Shown here: one piece after another, positions 1-8,550 of the stretch | How the letters are laid out: each line of letters begins with the position of its first letter | Numbering within the stretch: the stretch's first letter is position 1 | Origin: Aureimonas sp. AU20 | GTDB lineage: Bacteria; Pseudomonadota; Alphaproteobacteria; Rhizobiales; Rhizobiaceae | DNA length: 64,000 bases | Direction: 5' to 3' | Assembly (NCBI RefSeq): GCF_001442755.1 | Contig: NZ_CP006367.1 | Span: forward strand, 2,666,001 to 2,730,000 | Notes under the pieces: model-generated | The model's input: the letters and a program-made list of their open reading frames with translations, nothing else | What the model was told of the DNA's origin: nothing | The model's database searches: none | Position numbers and translations under genes: made by a program

Positions 1-520
1 CCGGCACATACGCGAGCTGAAAGATAGCGAGAAGACGCCGGCTGCGCGGCGCACGCGAGCCACGGGTCCGCACGAGGACCAGTCCCACGGCCAGGGTCGA
101 AAAGCCGAGGAACACCGAATTGGCGGTCTGCCCCATCGAAACCGTTTCGGGCGAGAACGCGAACATTCCGAACGCGGCGCCCGACAGGATCGGCAACGCG
201 ACGATCCATCCGTCCATGACGCGCTTGCCCTCGAAGGCGCGCACGGCGGCGAGCAGGAAGCTGTTGTAGGCTCCCAGTCCGATGAAAAGCAGCGTCGACA
301 ACAAAAGACCCCGATCCGGAATCAAGAGGCCTGTGAGCGTCGCGGCATAGATCAGCGCACCGGCGCCGCAAAGGAGGTAGTATGCCCCTCGCCCCCTGAT
401 GAGCCAAAGCGCCACGAACATCGCACCGAATGCCGCACTCGCAAGGAGCGTGCAGAGGTGAATGGTCGGGGCGTCTGGCAAGGGCAAGCGTTCGTTCCGA
501 AGACCGTTTGGGACACGCAT
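1..520 (-). CDS. Membrane protein, N-terminal part (truncated by window edge)
   Basis: The minus-strand reading frame stays open from an ATG at 520 to the window edge, giving about 173 residues. The start has a GGAG sequence 5 nt upstream. The visible part begins with a short hydrophilic leader (MRVPNGLRNERLPLPDAPT), followed by about six hydrophobic segments separated by short Arg-rich loops, for example a run around LLASAAFGAMFVALWLIRG. The C-terminal half lies outside the window. Multi-pass membrane sensors of this shape are often followed by a GGDEF diguanylate cyclase domain in rhizobia, but that domain is not visible, so this is only a suggestion. The membrane nature is well supported; the function is unknown. 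Confidence 0.55.
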   Translation of the reverse strand, partial: MRVPNGLRNERLPLPDAPTIHLCTLLASAAFGAMFVALWLIRGRGAYYLLCGAGALIYAATLTGLLIPDRGLLLSTLLFIGLGAYNSFLLAAVRAFEGKRVMDGWIVALPILSGAAFGMFAFSPETVSMGQTANSVFLGFSTLAVGLVLVRTRGSRAPRSRRLLAIFQLAYVP

Positions 521-632
521 AGTCTCCATCGGAAACTTTAACGTTTTAGTATCAAACGGTGCGCCTCTGCCGTCCGGCCACGGACGAACGATGCCGCCCC
601 TTCTACCGATCGGAAGAACGCGTGCCTCGATT

Positions 633-1268
633 TCATCCCAGATCGTGGAGGGGCTTTCCGAGATGGGGCGTCAACGACCAGTCGGAGAAACGGACGGAAA
701 GGCCGGCGCGCTCGGGCGTGCAGCACATCGGACCGACGCGATAGCGAGCACTCCGTGGGAAAGGACAGAGGCGAACCAGCGGCCAGTGCTTGCCATCCTG
801 CGAGGCTTGCAGGCGCAAGACACCGTCCGCGAGCGAGACGCGCATCCAGAAGTCCATGGGATTTCCCGCAAAGGGACCTGTAGCCCAATCCGACCGATCG
901 ACCGTCAGGACGCTTCCGAGCAGCGCCTGGCCATCCGAGAACTCCAGTCCGGCCTTGAGCCAGTTTCGCTCGTCGATCCGAACCATCAGTCCGGCTTGGT
1001 CGTAGAGATGCTCGAACGTGGCGCGCACGCGCAGTTGGGCCGTGAAGCCGTCGGCCGTTTCCACGCCGAGAAAATGGCCGTTGTCCCTCGTGAAGCCGTA
1101 ATGCGTCTCCCGCCAGAAGTCCGTCTGCTCGTCGGTCACGACGTGAAGGCTGCCATCCGAATGGTCGAAACGCGTCGGCTTGTTGTGCCAGACGCCGTTC
1201 TCAAGATCCTGCAACGGTGCTGTCCTCCCCTCGATCCGCAGCCGACCGTGCTTCAGATCGGCACCCAT
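633..1268 (-). CDS. DUF1349 family protein (concanavalin-like fold)
   Basis: 211 residues. The segment with motifs TDEQTDFWRETHYGF and RDNGHFLG, then WLKAGLEFSDG and an SDWS segment, matches the DUF1349 family, which has a beta-sandwich lectin-like fold and is sometimes labelled 'regulation of enolase'. No enzymatic role is established for the family. The frame is open further upstream to 1544, but that stretch overlaps the serine dehydratase start and looks non-coding, so I placed the start at the ATG at 1268, about 20 residues before the recognisable domain. No strong ribosome site is visible, so the start is uncertain. It is transcribed away from the serine dehydratase gene and may share a transcript with the membrane protein at 520. 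Confidence 0.72.
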   Translation of the reverse strand: MGADLKHGRLRIEGRTAPLQDLENGVWHNKPTRFDHSDGSLHVVTDEQTDFWRETHYGFTRDNGHFLGVETADGFTAQLRVRATFEHLYDQAGLMVRIDERNWLKAGLEFSDGQALLGSVLTVDRSDWATGPFAGNPMDFWMRVSLADGVLRLQASQDGKHWPLVRLCPFPRSARYRVGPMCCTPERAGLSVRFSDWSLTPHLGKPLHDLG

Positions 1269-1530
1269 GTTCAAGCCGAGCGTTCGGGCATCGCGCGTTT
1301 GGCAGGCCATCTGGCGCAAATGTCCCGGCAATCTGCGCAAAGATACTGTCTCCAAGTCCGCCCTCCGCACTAGCCTTCCAGTTCCTCGCAGGAGATCGTC
1401 ATGACCCGCTTCTTGCTCCCGGTTCGATTTGCGAAGACCTGAAGGGCGACAGGCGTGAAGGCCCTCGACGCGTCGCGTCTCGACCCCAGGTCGAGGGGAT
1501 CGGCGAGCCTGCGCAGACAAGGCGAGAAGC

Positions 1531-2931
1531 ATGTTCCTCAGCACCTTCGACCTCTACAAGATCGGCATCGGCCCCTCCAGCTCGCACACGATGGGGCCGA
1601 TGACGGCGGCAGCCCGCTTTCTGGCCGAGCTGAAGGACGGAAGCTGGCCGCGCCCGGCGGGGGCCGTGGTCTCCCGGCTGCGCGCCATCCTGCATGGCTC
1701 GCTCGCCTTCACCGGCGTCGGTCACGCGACGGACAGGGCGGTTGTCCTGGGTCTGGCCGGCTTCGTGCCGGCCAATGTCGATCCCGACCGGGTCGAGACG
1801 ATCGTCGCCGAGGTGAGCGCGAAGGGGGAGGTGCAGCCCGAAGGGCATCCCGCCTATCAGTTCGAGCCGTCGCGCGATCTCGTCTTCGACCGGCAGCGCG
1901 CCTTGCCGGGCCATGCCAACGGTATGGCGTTCGAAGCGATGGACCGGAACGGACTCATGCTTCTGCGCCGCGTCTATTACTCGATCGGCGGCGGCTTCGT
2001 GGTGGACGAGGACGAGTTGCAACGCCAGGACACCGGCTCGCCGGCCACTGACACGGGCACCCTTCCCTACCCCTTCACCTCGGCAGCCGAGCTCCTGCTC
2101 ATGGCCGAGCGATCGGGTCTTTCCATTGCCGAGATGCAGCGCCGGAACGAGCTCGCCTTTCTCTCCGGCCCGGAGCTCGACGCGCGGCTCGACGCGATCG
2201 CCGAGGCGATGAGTGACTGCGTCCGTCGCGGCATCCGGCAGGAGGGGATCATGCCGGGCGGCCTCAAGATCCGCCGCCGCGCCAAGGCGATCCACGACAA
2301 ACTGCGCGAGGACGAGCGGCTGAACCGCTTTCAGCCGCTTCTCGCCAACGACTGGCTCTCGGTCTACGCCATGGCGGTGAACGAGGAGAACGCTTGCGGC
2401 GGCCGCGTGGTGACGGCGCCGACCAACGGCGCCGCCGGGGTCGTGCCCGCCGTCATGGCGTACTTCAAGCATTTCCATGCCGAGGCGGGAAAGGCCGAGA
2501 TGCGGACCTTCCTTCTCACCTCGGCGGCGATCGGCGGGATCATCAAGCGAAACGCCTCCATATCCGGCGCCGAGGTGGGCTGCCAGGGCGAAGTCGGCTC
2601 GGCCTCGGCCATGGCGGCAGCGGGGCTTGCAGCGCTGATGGGCGCGACGCCGGCCCAGGTCGAGAACGCCGCCGAGATCGCCCTCGAACATCATCTCGGC
2701 ATGACCTGCGACCCCGTTCGCGGTCTAGTGCAGGTGCCCTGCATCGAGCGCAACGCCTTCGGCGCGGTGAAGGCGGTGACGGCGGCCTCGCTGGCGATGA
2801 AGGGCGAAGGGCTGCATTTCGTGCCGCTCGACGCCTGCATCGAGACCATGCGCCAGACCGGGCGCGACATGGACCATCGCTACAAGGAAACCAGCCTCGG
2901 CGGGCTCGCGGTCAACCTGCCGGAATGCTGA
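1531..2931 (+). CDS. sdaA: L-serine ammonia-lyase (L-serine dehydratase), single-chain iron-sulfur type
   Basis: 466 residues, the usual length of the single-chain bacterial enzyme that converts L-serine to pyruvate and ammonia in the cytoplasm. The N-terminal beta domain carries the hallmark SSSHTMGP at residues 17-23. The alpha domain holds the Gly-rich TAPTNGAAGVVPA near 295-307. Three cysteines, C351 (GCQGEVGS), C393 (MTCDPVRG) and C404 (VPCIER), fit the ligands of the [4Fe-4S] cluster. The start has an AAGGCGAGAAG stretch just upstream. The next gene, formyltetrahydrofolate deformylase 76 bp downstream, also touches serine and one-carbon metabolism, so co-transcription is plausible. Confidence 0.96.
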   Translation: MFLSTFDLYKIGIGPSSSHTMGPMTAAARFLAELKDGSWPRPAGAVVSRLRAILHGSLAFTGVGHATDRAVVLGLAGFVPANVDPDRVETIVAEVSAKGEVQPEGHPAYQFEPSRDLVFDRQRALPGHANGMAFEAMDRNGLMLLRRVYYSIGGGFVVDEDELQRQDTGSPATDTGTLPYPFTSAAELLLMAERSGLSIAEMQRRNELAFLSGPELDARLDAIAEAMSDCVRRGIRQEGIMPGGLKIRRRAKAIHDKLREDERLNRFQPLLANDWLSVYAMAVNEENACGGRVVTAPTNGAAGVVPAVMAYFKHFHAEAGKAEMRTFLLTSAAIGGIIKRNASISGAEVGCQGEVGSASAMAAAGLAALMGATPAQVENAAEIALEHHLGMTCDPVRGLVQVPCIERNAFGAVKAVTAASLAMKGEGLHFVPLDACIETMRQTGRDMDHRYKETSLGGLAVNLPEC

Positions 2932-3007
2932 CGCCTGCCCCGCCCACAATAGGGGCGCCGCACCTTCCAACTCCCCATTCTTCCGCGTTCGAGGACCGTC
3001 CGTCACA

Positions 3008-3892
3008 ATGAGCCAGTACATCCTCACCGCCGACTGCCCGTCGACGCGCGGCATCGTCGCCGCCGTCTCCACGCATCTGGCAGGGCGCGGCTGCAACATT
3101 CTAGACTCCGCCCAGTTCGTGGACCGCGACACCGACCGCTTCTTCATGCGGGTGGGGTTCGATGCGGAGGACGCGGGCGGCCTGTCGGAGATCGAGGCGG
3201 GCTTTTCCGAGCTCGTGGAGCGCTTCGCCATGAGCTACGCCTTTCACGACACGGCACGCCGGGCCAAGGTCCTGCTCATGGTCTCGCGCTTCGGCCACTG
3301 CCTCAACGACATTCTCTACCGCTGGCGCATCGGCGCGCTGCCGATCGAGATCGTCGGCGTCGTGTCCAACCATCTCGACTATCAGAAGCTCGTGGTGAAC
3401 CACGACATTCCCTTCCACCACGTGCCAGTAACCAAGGCGAACAAGGCGGAGGCCGAGGCCCGCATCCTGGCGATCGCGCAGGACGCGGGAACCGAGCTGA
3501 TCGTCCTGGCGCGCTACATGCAGGTTCTGTCCGACGCCATGTGCCAGGACATGTCCGGTCGGATCATCAACATCCACCATTCCTTCCTGCCGAGCTTCAA
3601 GGGCGCCAATCCCTACAAGCAGGCTTATGAGCGAGGCGTGAAGCTGATCGGTGCGACGGCGCACTACGTCACCGCCGATCTCGACGAGGGGCCGATCATC
3701 GAGCAGGACGTGGCGCGGGTCACGCATGCGCAGTCGGCGTCCGACTATGTCACGATCGGCCGGGACATCGAGGCGCAGGTTCTGGCCCGGGCGATCCACG
3801 CCCATATCCATCACCGCGTCTTCCCGAACGGCGACCGGACGGTGGTGTTTCCGGCGTCGCCGGGCGAGCATGCCTCGGAGCGGATGGGATAG
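3008..3892 (+). CDS. purU: Formyltetrahydrofolate deformylase
   Basis: 294 residues. The enzyme hydrolyses 10-formyltetrahydrofolate to formate and tetrahydrofolate, balancing one-carbon units and supplying formate for purine synthesis. Residues about 1-80 form an ACT-type regulatory domain, starting YILTADCPSTRGIVA. Residues about 85-285 form the formyltransferase-fold catalytic domain. The signature IINIHHSFLPSFKGANPY contains the catalytic His, and VTADLDEGPIIEQD contains the catalytic Asp. GHCLNDILYRW follows the domain junction as in the family. It lies directly downstream of L-serine dehydratase in the same direction, which fits joint control of serine and folate-linked C1 flux. Confidence 0.95.
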   Translation: MSQYILTADCPSTRGIVAAVSTHLAGRGCNILDSAQFVDRDTDRFFMRVGFDAEDAGGLSEIEAGFSELVERFAMSYAFHDTARRAKVLLMVSRFGHCLNDILYRWRIGALPIEIVGVVSNHLDYQKLVVNHDIPFHHVPVTKANKAEAEARILAIAQDAGTELIVLARYMQVLSDAMCQDMSGRIINIHHSFLPSFKGANPYKQAYERGVKLIGATAHYVTADLDEGPIIEQDVARVTHAQSASDYVTIGRDIEAQVLARAIHAHIHHRVFPNGDRTVVFPASPGEHASERMG

Positions 3893-4008
3893 CGTTCATC
3901 GAACGGGAAACAGTTCGTTCCGACGCAGGCCGTCAGTTGATCGTTTGGACCCTGCCCTGTTGGAACGCGATGCGTAGGCCCGCATCCCCCAATTGACGAA
4001 GGCCGATT

Positions 4009-4024
4009 GCGGGCATATACCCGC
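4009..4024. promoter_or_regulatory. Palindrome GCGGG-N6-CCCGC, candidate MarR operator 1
   Basis: GCGGGCATATACCCGC is a 16-bp near-perfect palindrome ending 4 nt before the ATG of the MarR gene. A second 16-bp palindrome with the same outer half-sites lies between this gene and the MFS gene (4447-4462). MarR dimers normally bind such short inverted repeats and repress their own gene, so this is a good operator candidate. Confidence 0.5.
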
Positions 4025-4028
4025 ACTC

Positions 4029-4427
4029 ATGTCATTCGACTGCACCTGTATCGTCCTGCGGACGGCGGCCCGGAAGATCACCGCTCTTTATGACGAGGCC
4101 CTGGCTCCGCATGGTGTCACCACCGCGCAATACAGCTTGCTGCGCCGGATTCAGCAGGCGGGCGACCCGTCGTTGACCGAACTCTCGCGCCTCGCCGATC
4201 TCGATCGATCGACCGTGGGGCGCAATGTCCGGCTTCTCGCTCAGATGGGGCTGGTGTCGCTCGGTGCCGGAGCCGACCAGCGCGAAGCCGAGGTTCGGCT
4301 GACGGCATTGGGTCTGGCCCGGATCGAGGCATGCGAAGCACCCTGGCGGGAGGCGCAGCGCGTGGTGGAGGCGAAGGTCGGCTCGGACGGACTGGCGGCG
4401 TTGAAGGCGCTCGCCGCGTCACTTTAA
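4029..4427 (+). CDS. MarR family transcriptional regulator
   Basis: 132 residues. Winged-helix DNA-binding protein of the MarR family: the recognition region is SLTELSRLADLDRSTVGRNV, followed by the wing around GAGADQREAEVRLTALG. Two cysteines close to the N-terminus (FDCTCIVLR) could sense oxidants or thiol-reactive compounds, as in OhrR-like members, but this is inference. A TTG start at 3993 is possible in frame. I prefer the ATG at 4029 because the palindrome at 4009-4024 would otherwise be inside the coding region. The MFS transporter gene follows 58 bp downstream and is the likely target. Confidence 0.88.
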   Translation: MSFDCTCIVLRTAARKITALYDEALAPHGVTTAQYSLLRRIQQAGDPSLTELSRLADLDRSTVGRNVRLLAQMGLVSLGAGADQREAEVRLTALGLARIEACEAPWREAQRVVEAKVGSDGLAALKALAASL

Positions 4428-4446
4428 ACAATTCTTTTGACTAGAA

Positions 4447-4462
4447 GCGGGTCACGACCCGC
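4447..4462. promoter_or_regulatory. Palindrome GCGGGTC-AC-GACCCGC, candidate MarR operator 2
   Basis: GCGGGTCACGACCCGC has perfect 7-bp arms with a 2-nt centre. It has the same length and the same GCGGG/CCCGC outer half-sites as the palindrome upstream of the MarR gene. It lies 20 bp after the MarR stop codon and 23 bp before the MFS start, a position that suits an operator. It could instead be an RNA hairpin, but no T-run follows it. Confidence 0.5.
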
Positions 4463-4485
4463 GCGCGAGGGGCAGAAGGCAGATC

Positions 4486-5820
4486 ATGGCAGGTTCGTCT
4501 GAAGCGCTCGGAACGCAACCGGCTGGCGGAGGCTGGCTGACCCGCCTCCTCGGGCGCCATCAGATCCATTACGGCTGGGCCGTCGTGGGCTGCACCTTCC
4601 TCACGATGCTCGCCACCGCCGCCGCCATGGGCGCACCCGGCATCATGCTGGAGCCCCTGCAGCGGGAATTCGGCTGGTCGAACGCCGACATCTCGGCGGC
4701 CATGGCGATCCGCCTTGCGGTGTTCGGCCTGATGGCGCCCTTCGCGGCGGCCTTCATGAACCGGTTCGGCATTCGCCGCGTCGTCTTCGCCGCGATCGCC
4801 ATGATCGTCGCGGGCATTGCCGGCTCACTGTTCATGACCGAACTCTGGCACCTCGTCGCCCTTTGGGGGATCGTGATCGGCTTCGGCACAGGCATGACGG
4901 CGCTGGTTCTAGGCGCCACCGTTGCGGCGCGCTGGTTCTCCGAGCGCCGTGGCCTCGTGATCGGCCTTCTCACAGCGAGCAACGCGACGGGTCAGCTCGT
5001 TTTTCTGCCCATTCTGGCGAGCCTGTCCGAGCGGTTCGGCTGGCGCCCGGCCCTGGTCCTCGTGGTGACCGTCCTACTCCTCGCCTTGGCGCTCGTCGGC
5101 TTCGTGATGCGCGACCGGCCGTCCGATGTCGGCCTTCCGCCCTATGGCGAGGCCGCCGTCCTGCCCGAGCCGCCGCAGGTCCACGGGATGAAGGAGTTGC
5201 TGCGCACGCCTCTGCTGGTTCTGGCAGAGGCGGCCCGCTCGCACACGTTCTGGGTCCTGTTCCTGACCTTCTTCATCTGCGGCTTTTCCACCAATGGTCT
5301 GATCCAGACCCATTGGATCACGCTATGCGGCGATTTCGGCATCACGCCGGTCGGCGCGGCGGGCGCCTTGGCGGTGATCGGCCTGTTCGATCTCGTCGGC
5401 ACGATCGGCTCGGGCTGGCTTTCGGATCGCTTCGACAACCGTCGCCTGCTGTTCTGGTACTATGGGCTGCGCGGCCTTTCGCTGCTCTACCTCCCCTTTT
5501 CCGACTTCTCTTTCTACAGCCTCGGCCTCTTCGCCGTTTTCTACGGGTTAGATTGGGTTGCCACAGTTCCCCCCACCGTTCGGCTGGTGGCGGAGCGCTT
5601 CGGTCGCGAGAAGGCGGGCATGGTGTTCGGGTGGGTCTTCACCGCCCATCAGCTGGGCGCAGCGTCCGCCGCCATGGGCGCGGGCGTCTCGCGCACCGAG
5701 TTCGCCTCCTACATGCCGGCCATCACGATCGCCGGCACCCTCTGCCTCCTCGCCGCCCTCCTCATTCTCAGCGTGTCGCGGCCGATCGAAGCCGAGCCGA
5801 AGGTGCCGGCGACGGCCTGA
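4486..5820 (+). CDS. MFS transporter
   Basis: 444 residues with about 12 hydrophobic segments. The N-terminal half starts IHYGWAVVGCTFLTMLA and continues with FGWSNADISAAMAIRLAVFG, a pattern common in the monocarboxylate/oxalate-formate type of MFS carriers. The loop MNRFGIRRVVF resembles the conserved MFS loop 2-3, and SDRFDNRRLLFWYYGLRG is its second-half counterpart. The substrate cannot be told from sequence. It follows a MarR regulator with a shared palindrome in front of each gene, so expression is probably induced by a ligand of that regulator, which may be the exported compound. Confidence 0.85.
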   Translation: MAGSSEALGTQPAGGGWLTRLLGRHQIHYGWAVVGCTFLTMLATAAAMGAPGIMLEPLQREFGWSNADISAAMAIRLAVFGLMAPFAAAFMNRFGIRRVVFAAIAMIVAGIAGSLFMTELWHLVALWGIVIGFGTGMTALVLGATVAARWFSERRGLVIGLLTASNATGQLVFLPILASLSERFGWRPALVLVVTVLLLALALVGFVMRDRPSDVGLPPYGEAAVLPEPPQVHGMKELLRTPLLVLAEAARSHTFWVLFLTFFICGFSTNGLIQTHWITLCGDFGITPVGAAGALAVIGLFDLVGTIGSGWLSDRFDNRRLLFWYYGLRGLSLLYLPFSDFSFYSLGLFAVFYGLDWVATVPPTVRLVAERFGREKAGMVFGWVFTAHQLGAASAAMGAGVSRTEFASYMPAITIAGTLCLLAALLILSVSRPIEAEPKVPATA

Positions 5821-5836
5821 ATCCCTTGCACTTGTC

Positions 5837-6220
5837 TCAGCGCTCCAGAAGCCGCTTTTCGCCGAGCTTGAACCAAGCCTTGGCGATCCGGCCGTTCTCG
5901 ATCTCGTAGATGCAGACGACATCCACCTCGCCGACGCCTTCCGGGAAGGTTCGGCGCACGGTCTCGTGGTCGATCACCATGTTGCCGACGCTTAGACGAT
6001 GGAGAAGCCGCCCTTCGAGGTCCGGCTCTCTAAAGCGCTCCACATGCCGCTCGCGGATGGCCTCGGCCCCTTGCGCGAGCAGCGTGTCGGGAAACGCGAA
6101 GTAAAGGCAGTCGTCCGCCCACCATCGCATGAAGCCGTCGATGTCTTTCGCGTTATAGGCCTCGAGTTGCATCCGGACGGGGTGAGTTACGTCGGCGGTC
6201 GGACTCAGCGGAAACTCCAT
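5837..6220 (-). CDS. SnoaL-like / NTF2-fold protein
   Basis: 127 residues. The pattern of a leading helix (QLEAYNAKDIDGFMRWWADDC), the FPDTLLAQGAEAIRERH segment and the strand GEVDVVCIYEIENGRIAKAW is typical of SnoaL-like or steroid delta-isomerase-like proteins with the NTF2 cone fold. These bind small ligands or act as isomerases or hydrolases; the specific activity is unknown. A GTG at 6241 gives 7 more residues, but the ATG at 6220 (MEFPLSP) is preferred. It is convergent with the MFS gene, 16 bp away. Confidence 0.75.
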   Translation of the reverse strand: MEFPLSPTADVTHPVRMQLEAYNAKDIDGFMRWWADDCLYFAFPDTLLAQGAEAIRERHVERFREPDLEGRLLHRLSVGNMVIDHETVRRTFPEGVGEVDVVCIYEIENGRIAKAWFKLGEKRLLER

Positions 6221-6431
6221 CGGCTCGCATGTCGTTCGCACACTGCATCAAGATAGGACGACCGAGGGTCAAGCGCGAATTCGCGCCGCCCGCTGGCTGC
6301 ATCGGCCCCCTCAAGCGATCGGCTTGCCCAAGGGCAATCCGCCAATATCGAACGCAGTGTCCACCCAGATCGGGTGCGCCCGGCTGCGTTCCGTGGCATG
6401 AGACATCACCTCACCACGGGAGTTCCGACCG

Positions 6432-7037
6432 ATGAAGCTCTACTACAAGCCCGGCGCCTGCTCGCTTGCGCCTCACATCGTCGCTTGCGAAGCCGATCTG
6501 CCCGTCGAACTCGTCTCGGTCGATCTCGCCCGCAAGACGCTGGACGACGGCGCCGACTATTTCGCCGTGAACCCGAACGGCTACGTTCCCGCGCTCGACA
6601 TCGGCGACGGCCCGGTGCTGACGGAAGCGTCGGTCGTCGTTCAGTACCTTGCCGACCAGAAGCCTCAGTCCGGCCTCATGCCGGCGCCCGGCACGATCGA
6701 GCGCTACCGGGCCCAGCAGTTGCTGGCCTTCATCTCGACCGAGCTTCACAAGCAGTTCAGCCCTCTCTTCAAGCCCACCACCCCGGACGCAACCAAGGAG
6801 GCTCAGAAGGAGCTTCTCGCCAAGCGTTTCGCCTTCGTCGACAAGTCGCTCGAGGGGAAGACCTATCTGATGGGCGAGACCTTCACCGCGCCCGACGCCT
6901 ATGCCTTCACCGTCCTCACCTGGGCGAAGCGCCTGGGGCTGGACATGGGCGGCTATGGCAACATTGCCCGGTTCATGGAAGCCGTCGCGGCCCGTCCCGG
7001 CGTGCAGCGGGCGCTCGGCGAGGAAGGGCTGGCCTGA
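6432..7037 (+). CDS. gstA: Glutathione S-transferase, beta class
   Basis: 201 residues, the usual size of bacterial beta-class enzymes. The thioredoxin-like N-terminal domain starts MKLYYKPGACSLAPH, with the characteristic Cys10 and His15 that contact glutathione. NPNGYVPALDIGDGPVLTEA holds the conserved cis-Pro and the acidic/Ser pair for glutathione binding. The all-helical C-terminal domain includes FTAPDAYAFTVLTWA, the N-capping box of the family. It conjugates glutathione to electrophiles in the cytoplasm. It appears monocistronic, with GGGAG 9 nt before the start. Confidence 0.94.
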   Translation: MKLYYKPGACSLAPHIVACEADLPVELVSVDLARKTLDDGADYFAVNPNGYVPALDIGDGPVLTEASVVVQYLADQKPQSGLMPAPGTIERYRAQQLLAFISTELHKQFSPLFKPTTPDATKEAQKELLAKRFAFVDKSLEGKTYLMGETFTAPDAYAFTVLTWAKRLGLDMGGYGNIARFMEAVAARPGVQRALGEEGLA

Positions 7038-7085
7038 CACCGGTTCTAGCAAGTCCTGGGCGGGTCCGCGCGAAGCGGTCCCGCC

Positions 7086-7958
7086 TCATTCCGGGACGTG
7101 AATGCGCGCCTTGATCCGCTTCAGGTTGGCGACGATCGTGAACGACATGATCACCAGAAGCGACCATGAACTCCACTTGCCCAGATGCACCAGCGACCAC
7201 TGGTGCATCTGGTTGGGATAGCGCCACAGGCCGAACAGGGTGCTGATGTTCTCGGCCAGCCAAATGAAGAAGCCCACGAGAACGAAGCCGACCAGAAGCG
7301 GCATCCTTCGGTCCTTGTCGAAGGGGCGGAAGATCACGGTGGTTCGGGCATAGAGACCGAGAACCACGGCCGCGATGTACCAGCGATAATCGCCGACATA
7401 GTGATGCAGGAAGAAGTTGGCGTAGATCGCCAGAGCCGCGGCAGTCGCAAGGCTGAAAGGCGGATGGTGCCGGACCCGCAGATCCAGAAGTCGCCATGCC
7501 TGGATGATGTAGGACCCGACCGCCGCATACATGAAGCCGGCAAACAGCGGCACGCCCCAGAGCTTGGTATAGGCGAAGTCGGGATAGGCCCAGGACGGGG
7601 TCCCGCCGGATGTCTTGAACAGCTCCAGCGCGAACCCTGCGACATGGAAGAGCAGGATCGTCTTGGCCTCGTCCAACGTCTCGATCCCGCTCCAGACCAT
7701 CCAGGCCTGGACGCCCAGCGCGATCAGCAGCAACAGATCGTATCGCGGCACGCCCAGCAGCCCGGAATGCGGAACCACGAAGATCGCAGCGAAGAAGATC
7801 CCCGCGAAAAGGCAGGCTCGCGCTTCCTTCAACCCGAAAAAGACGAACTCAACCGCGAAGCGCCTCACCCCATCGAGACGGGGAAGCGAGCGGGGCGCCA
7901 GAAGCGCCCGGTCGAGACGTTGCAGCAGATTGGCCGGATGGTCGGCGGAGAGGGACAT
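7086..7958 (-). CDS. DUF817 family membrane protein
   Basis: 290 residues with about 8 transmembrane segments. Characteristic DUF817 stretches include VEFVFFGLKEARACLFAG, LFKTSGGTPSWAYPD and LWRYPNQMHQWSLVHLGKWSSW. The family is widespread in proteobacteria and has no known function; the conserved Trp- and Pro-rich loops suggest a transporter or a membrane enzyme. It converges with the glutathione transferase gene: the 48-bp gap contains an imperfect hairpin (GCGGGTCCGC/GCGGTCCCGC) that may act as a shared terminator. Its start lies close to the divergent DUF2809 gene. Confidence 0.85.
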   Translation of the reverse strand: MSLSADHPANLLQRLDRALLAPRSLPRLDGVRRFAVEFVFFGLKEARACLFAGIFFAAIFVVPHSGLLGVPRYDLLLLIALGVQAWMVWSGIETLDEAKTILLFHVAGFALELFKTSGGTPSWAYPDFAYTKLWGVPLFAGFMYAAVGSYIIQAWRLLDLRVRHHPPFSLATAAALAIYANFFLHHYVGDYRWYIAAVVLGLYARTTVIFRPFDKDRRMPLLVGFVLVGFFIWLAENISTLFGLWRYPNQMHQWSLVHLGKWSSWSLLVIMSFTIVANLKRIKARIHVPE

Positions 7959-8037
7959 GGGATCGCAAAACTATTGGAACGAGGGCGAGGACGCGAACCG
8001 GCGGCGCAGGCAAGAGCAATGGGCGAACAGCACCGGA

Positions 8038-8457
8038 ATGCTGGCGTCAGGGTCGCCCCTCCATCGCCGTGTGCAATGTCTTGCGGCATCCGTCGTCGTC
8101 ATTGCCATCGGGCTCGCCCTACGAATGGAGGGCTATCGCATCGGTCTTCCGTTTGTCGTGGTCAAGTATGGCGGCTCGCTTCTCTGGGGCAGCATGGTCT
8201 ATTTTCTCGTCGCTGCCCTGGCCTGCCAACGATCGCCCCGGAGCGTTGCGACCCTCGCGTTCGGCCTTGCCGTCTGCGTCGAACTGTTCCGCCTCTATCA
8301 CACGCCCTGGCTCGATGCGTTCCGGCTGACGACGGCGGGCGCGCTCTTGCTTGGGCGCGTCTTTTCCCTTTGGAACATCCTGGCCTATGCGCTGGGCATC
8401 GCCGTCGCGGCGGGGCTCGATCATTGGCGGCTTGCGCGCAATCCCGAACGCCGCTGA
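8038..8457 (+). CDS. DUF2809 family membrane protein
   Basis: 139 residues with four hydrophobic segments. It carries the family-typical VVKYGGSLLWGSMVYF, CVELFRLYHTPWLDAFR and LLLGRVFSLWNILAYALG stretches. DUF2809 proteins are small membrane proteins of unknown function of about this length. An upstream in-frame ATG at 7957 would overlap the start codon of the divergent DUF817 gene (shared CATG). I chose the ATG at 8038 because it matches the family length and leaves room for a promoter. The two membrane genes may share a divergent control region at 7959-8037. Confidence 0.78.
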   Translation: MLASGSPLHRRVQCLAASVVVIAIGLALRMEGYRIGLPFVVVKYGGSLLWGSMVYFLVAALACQRSPRSVATLAFGLAVCVELFRLYHTPWLDAFRLTTAGALLLGRVFSLWNILAYALGIAVAAGLDHWRLARNPERR

Positions 8458-8550
8458 CCCTCTGGGCTCATCGACCACCGGGCGGGAGCGCATCCGAACC
8501 GCAGTCAGAGGGCCAGAGCAAGCAGTCAGGCCTCTATGCTTTACACGAAT

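Noticed and set aside
1269..1544. N-terminal extension of the DUF1349 protein to 1544
   Set aside because: It overlaps the serine dehydratase start, is Arg-rich and does not resemble the family; a start near 1268 is more plausible.
7957..8037. Extended N-terminus of the DUF2809 protein from the ATG at 7957
   Set aside because: It would overlap the start codon of the divergent DUF817 gene and exceeds the usual family length; the extra residues are polar and unlike the family.
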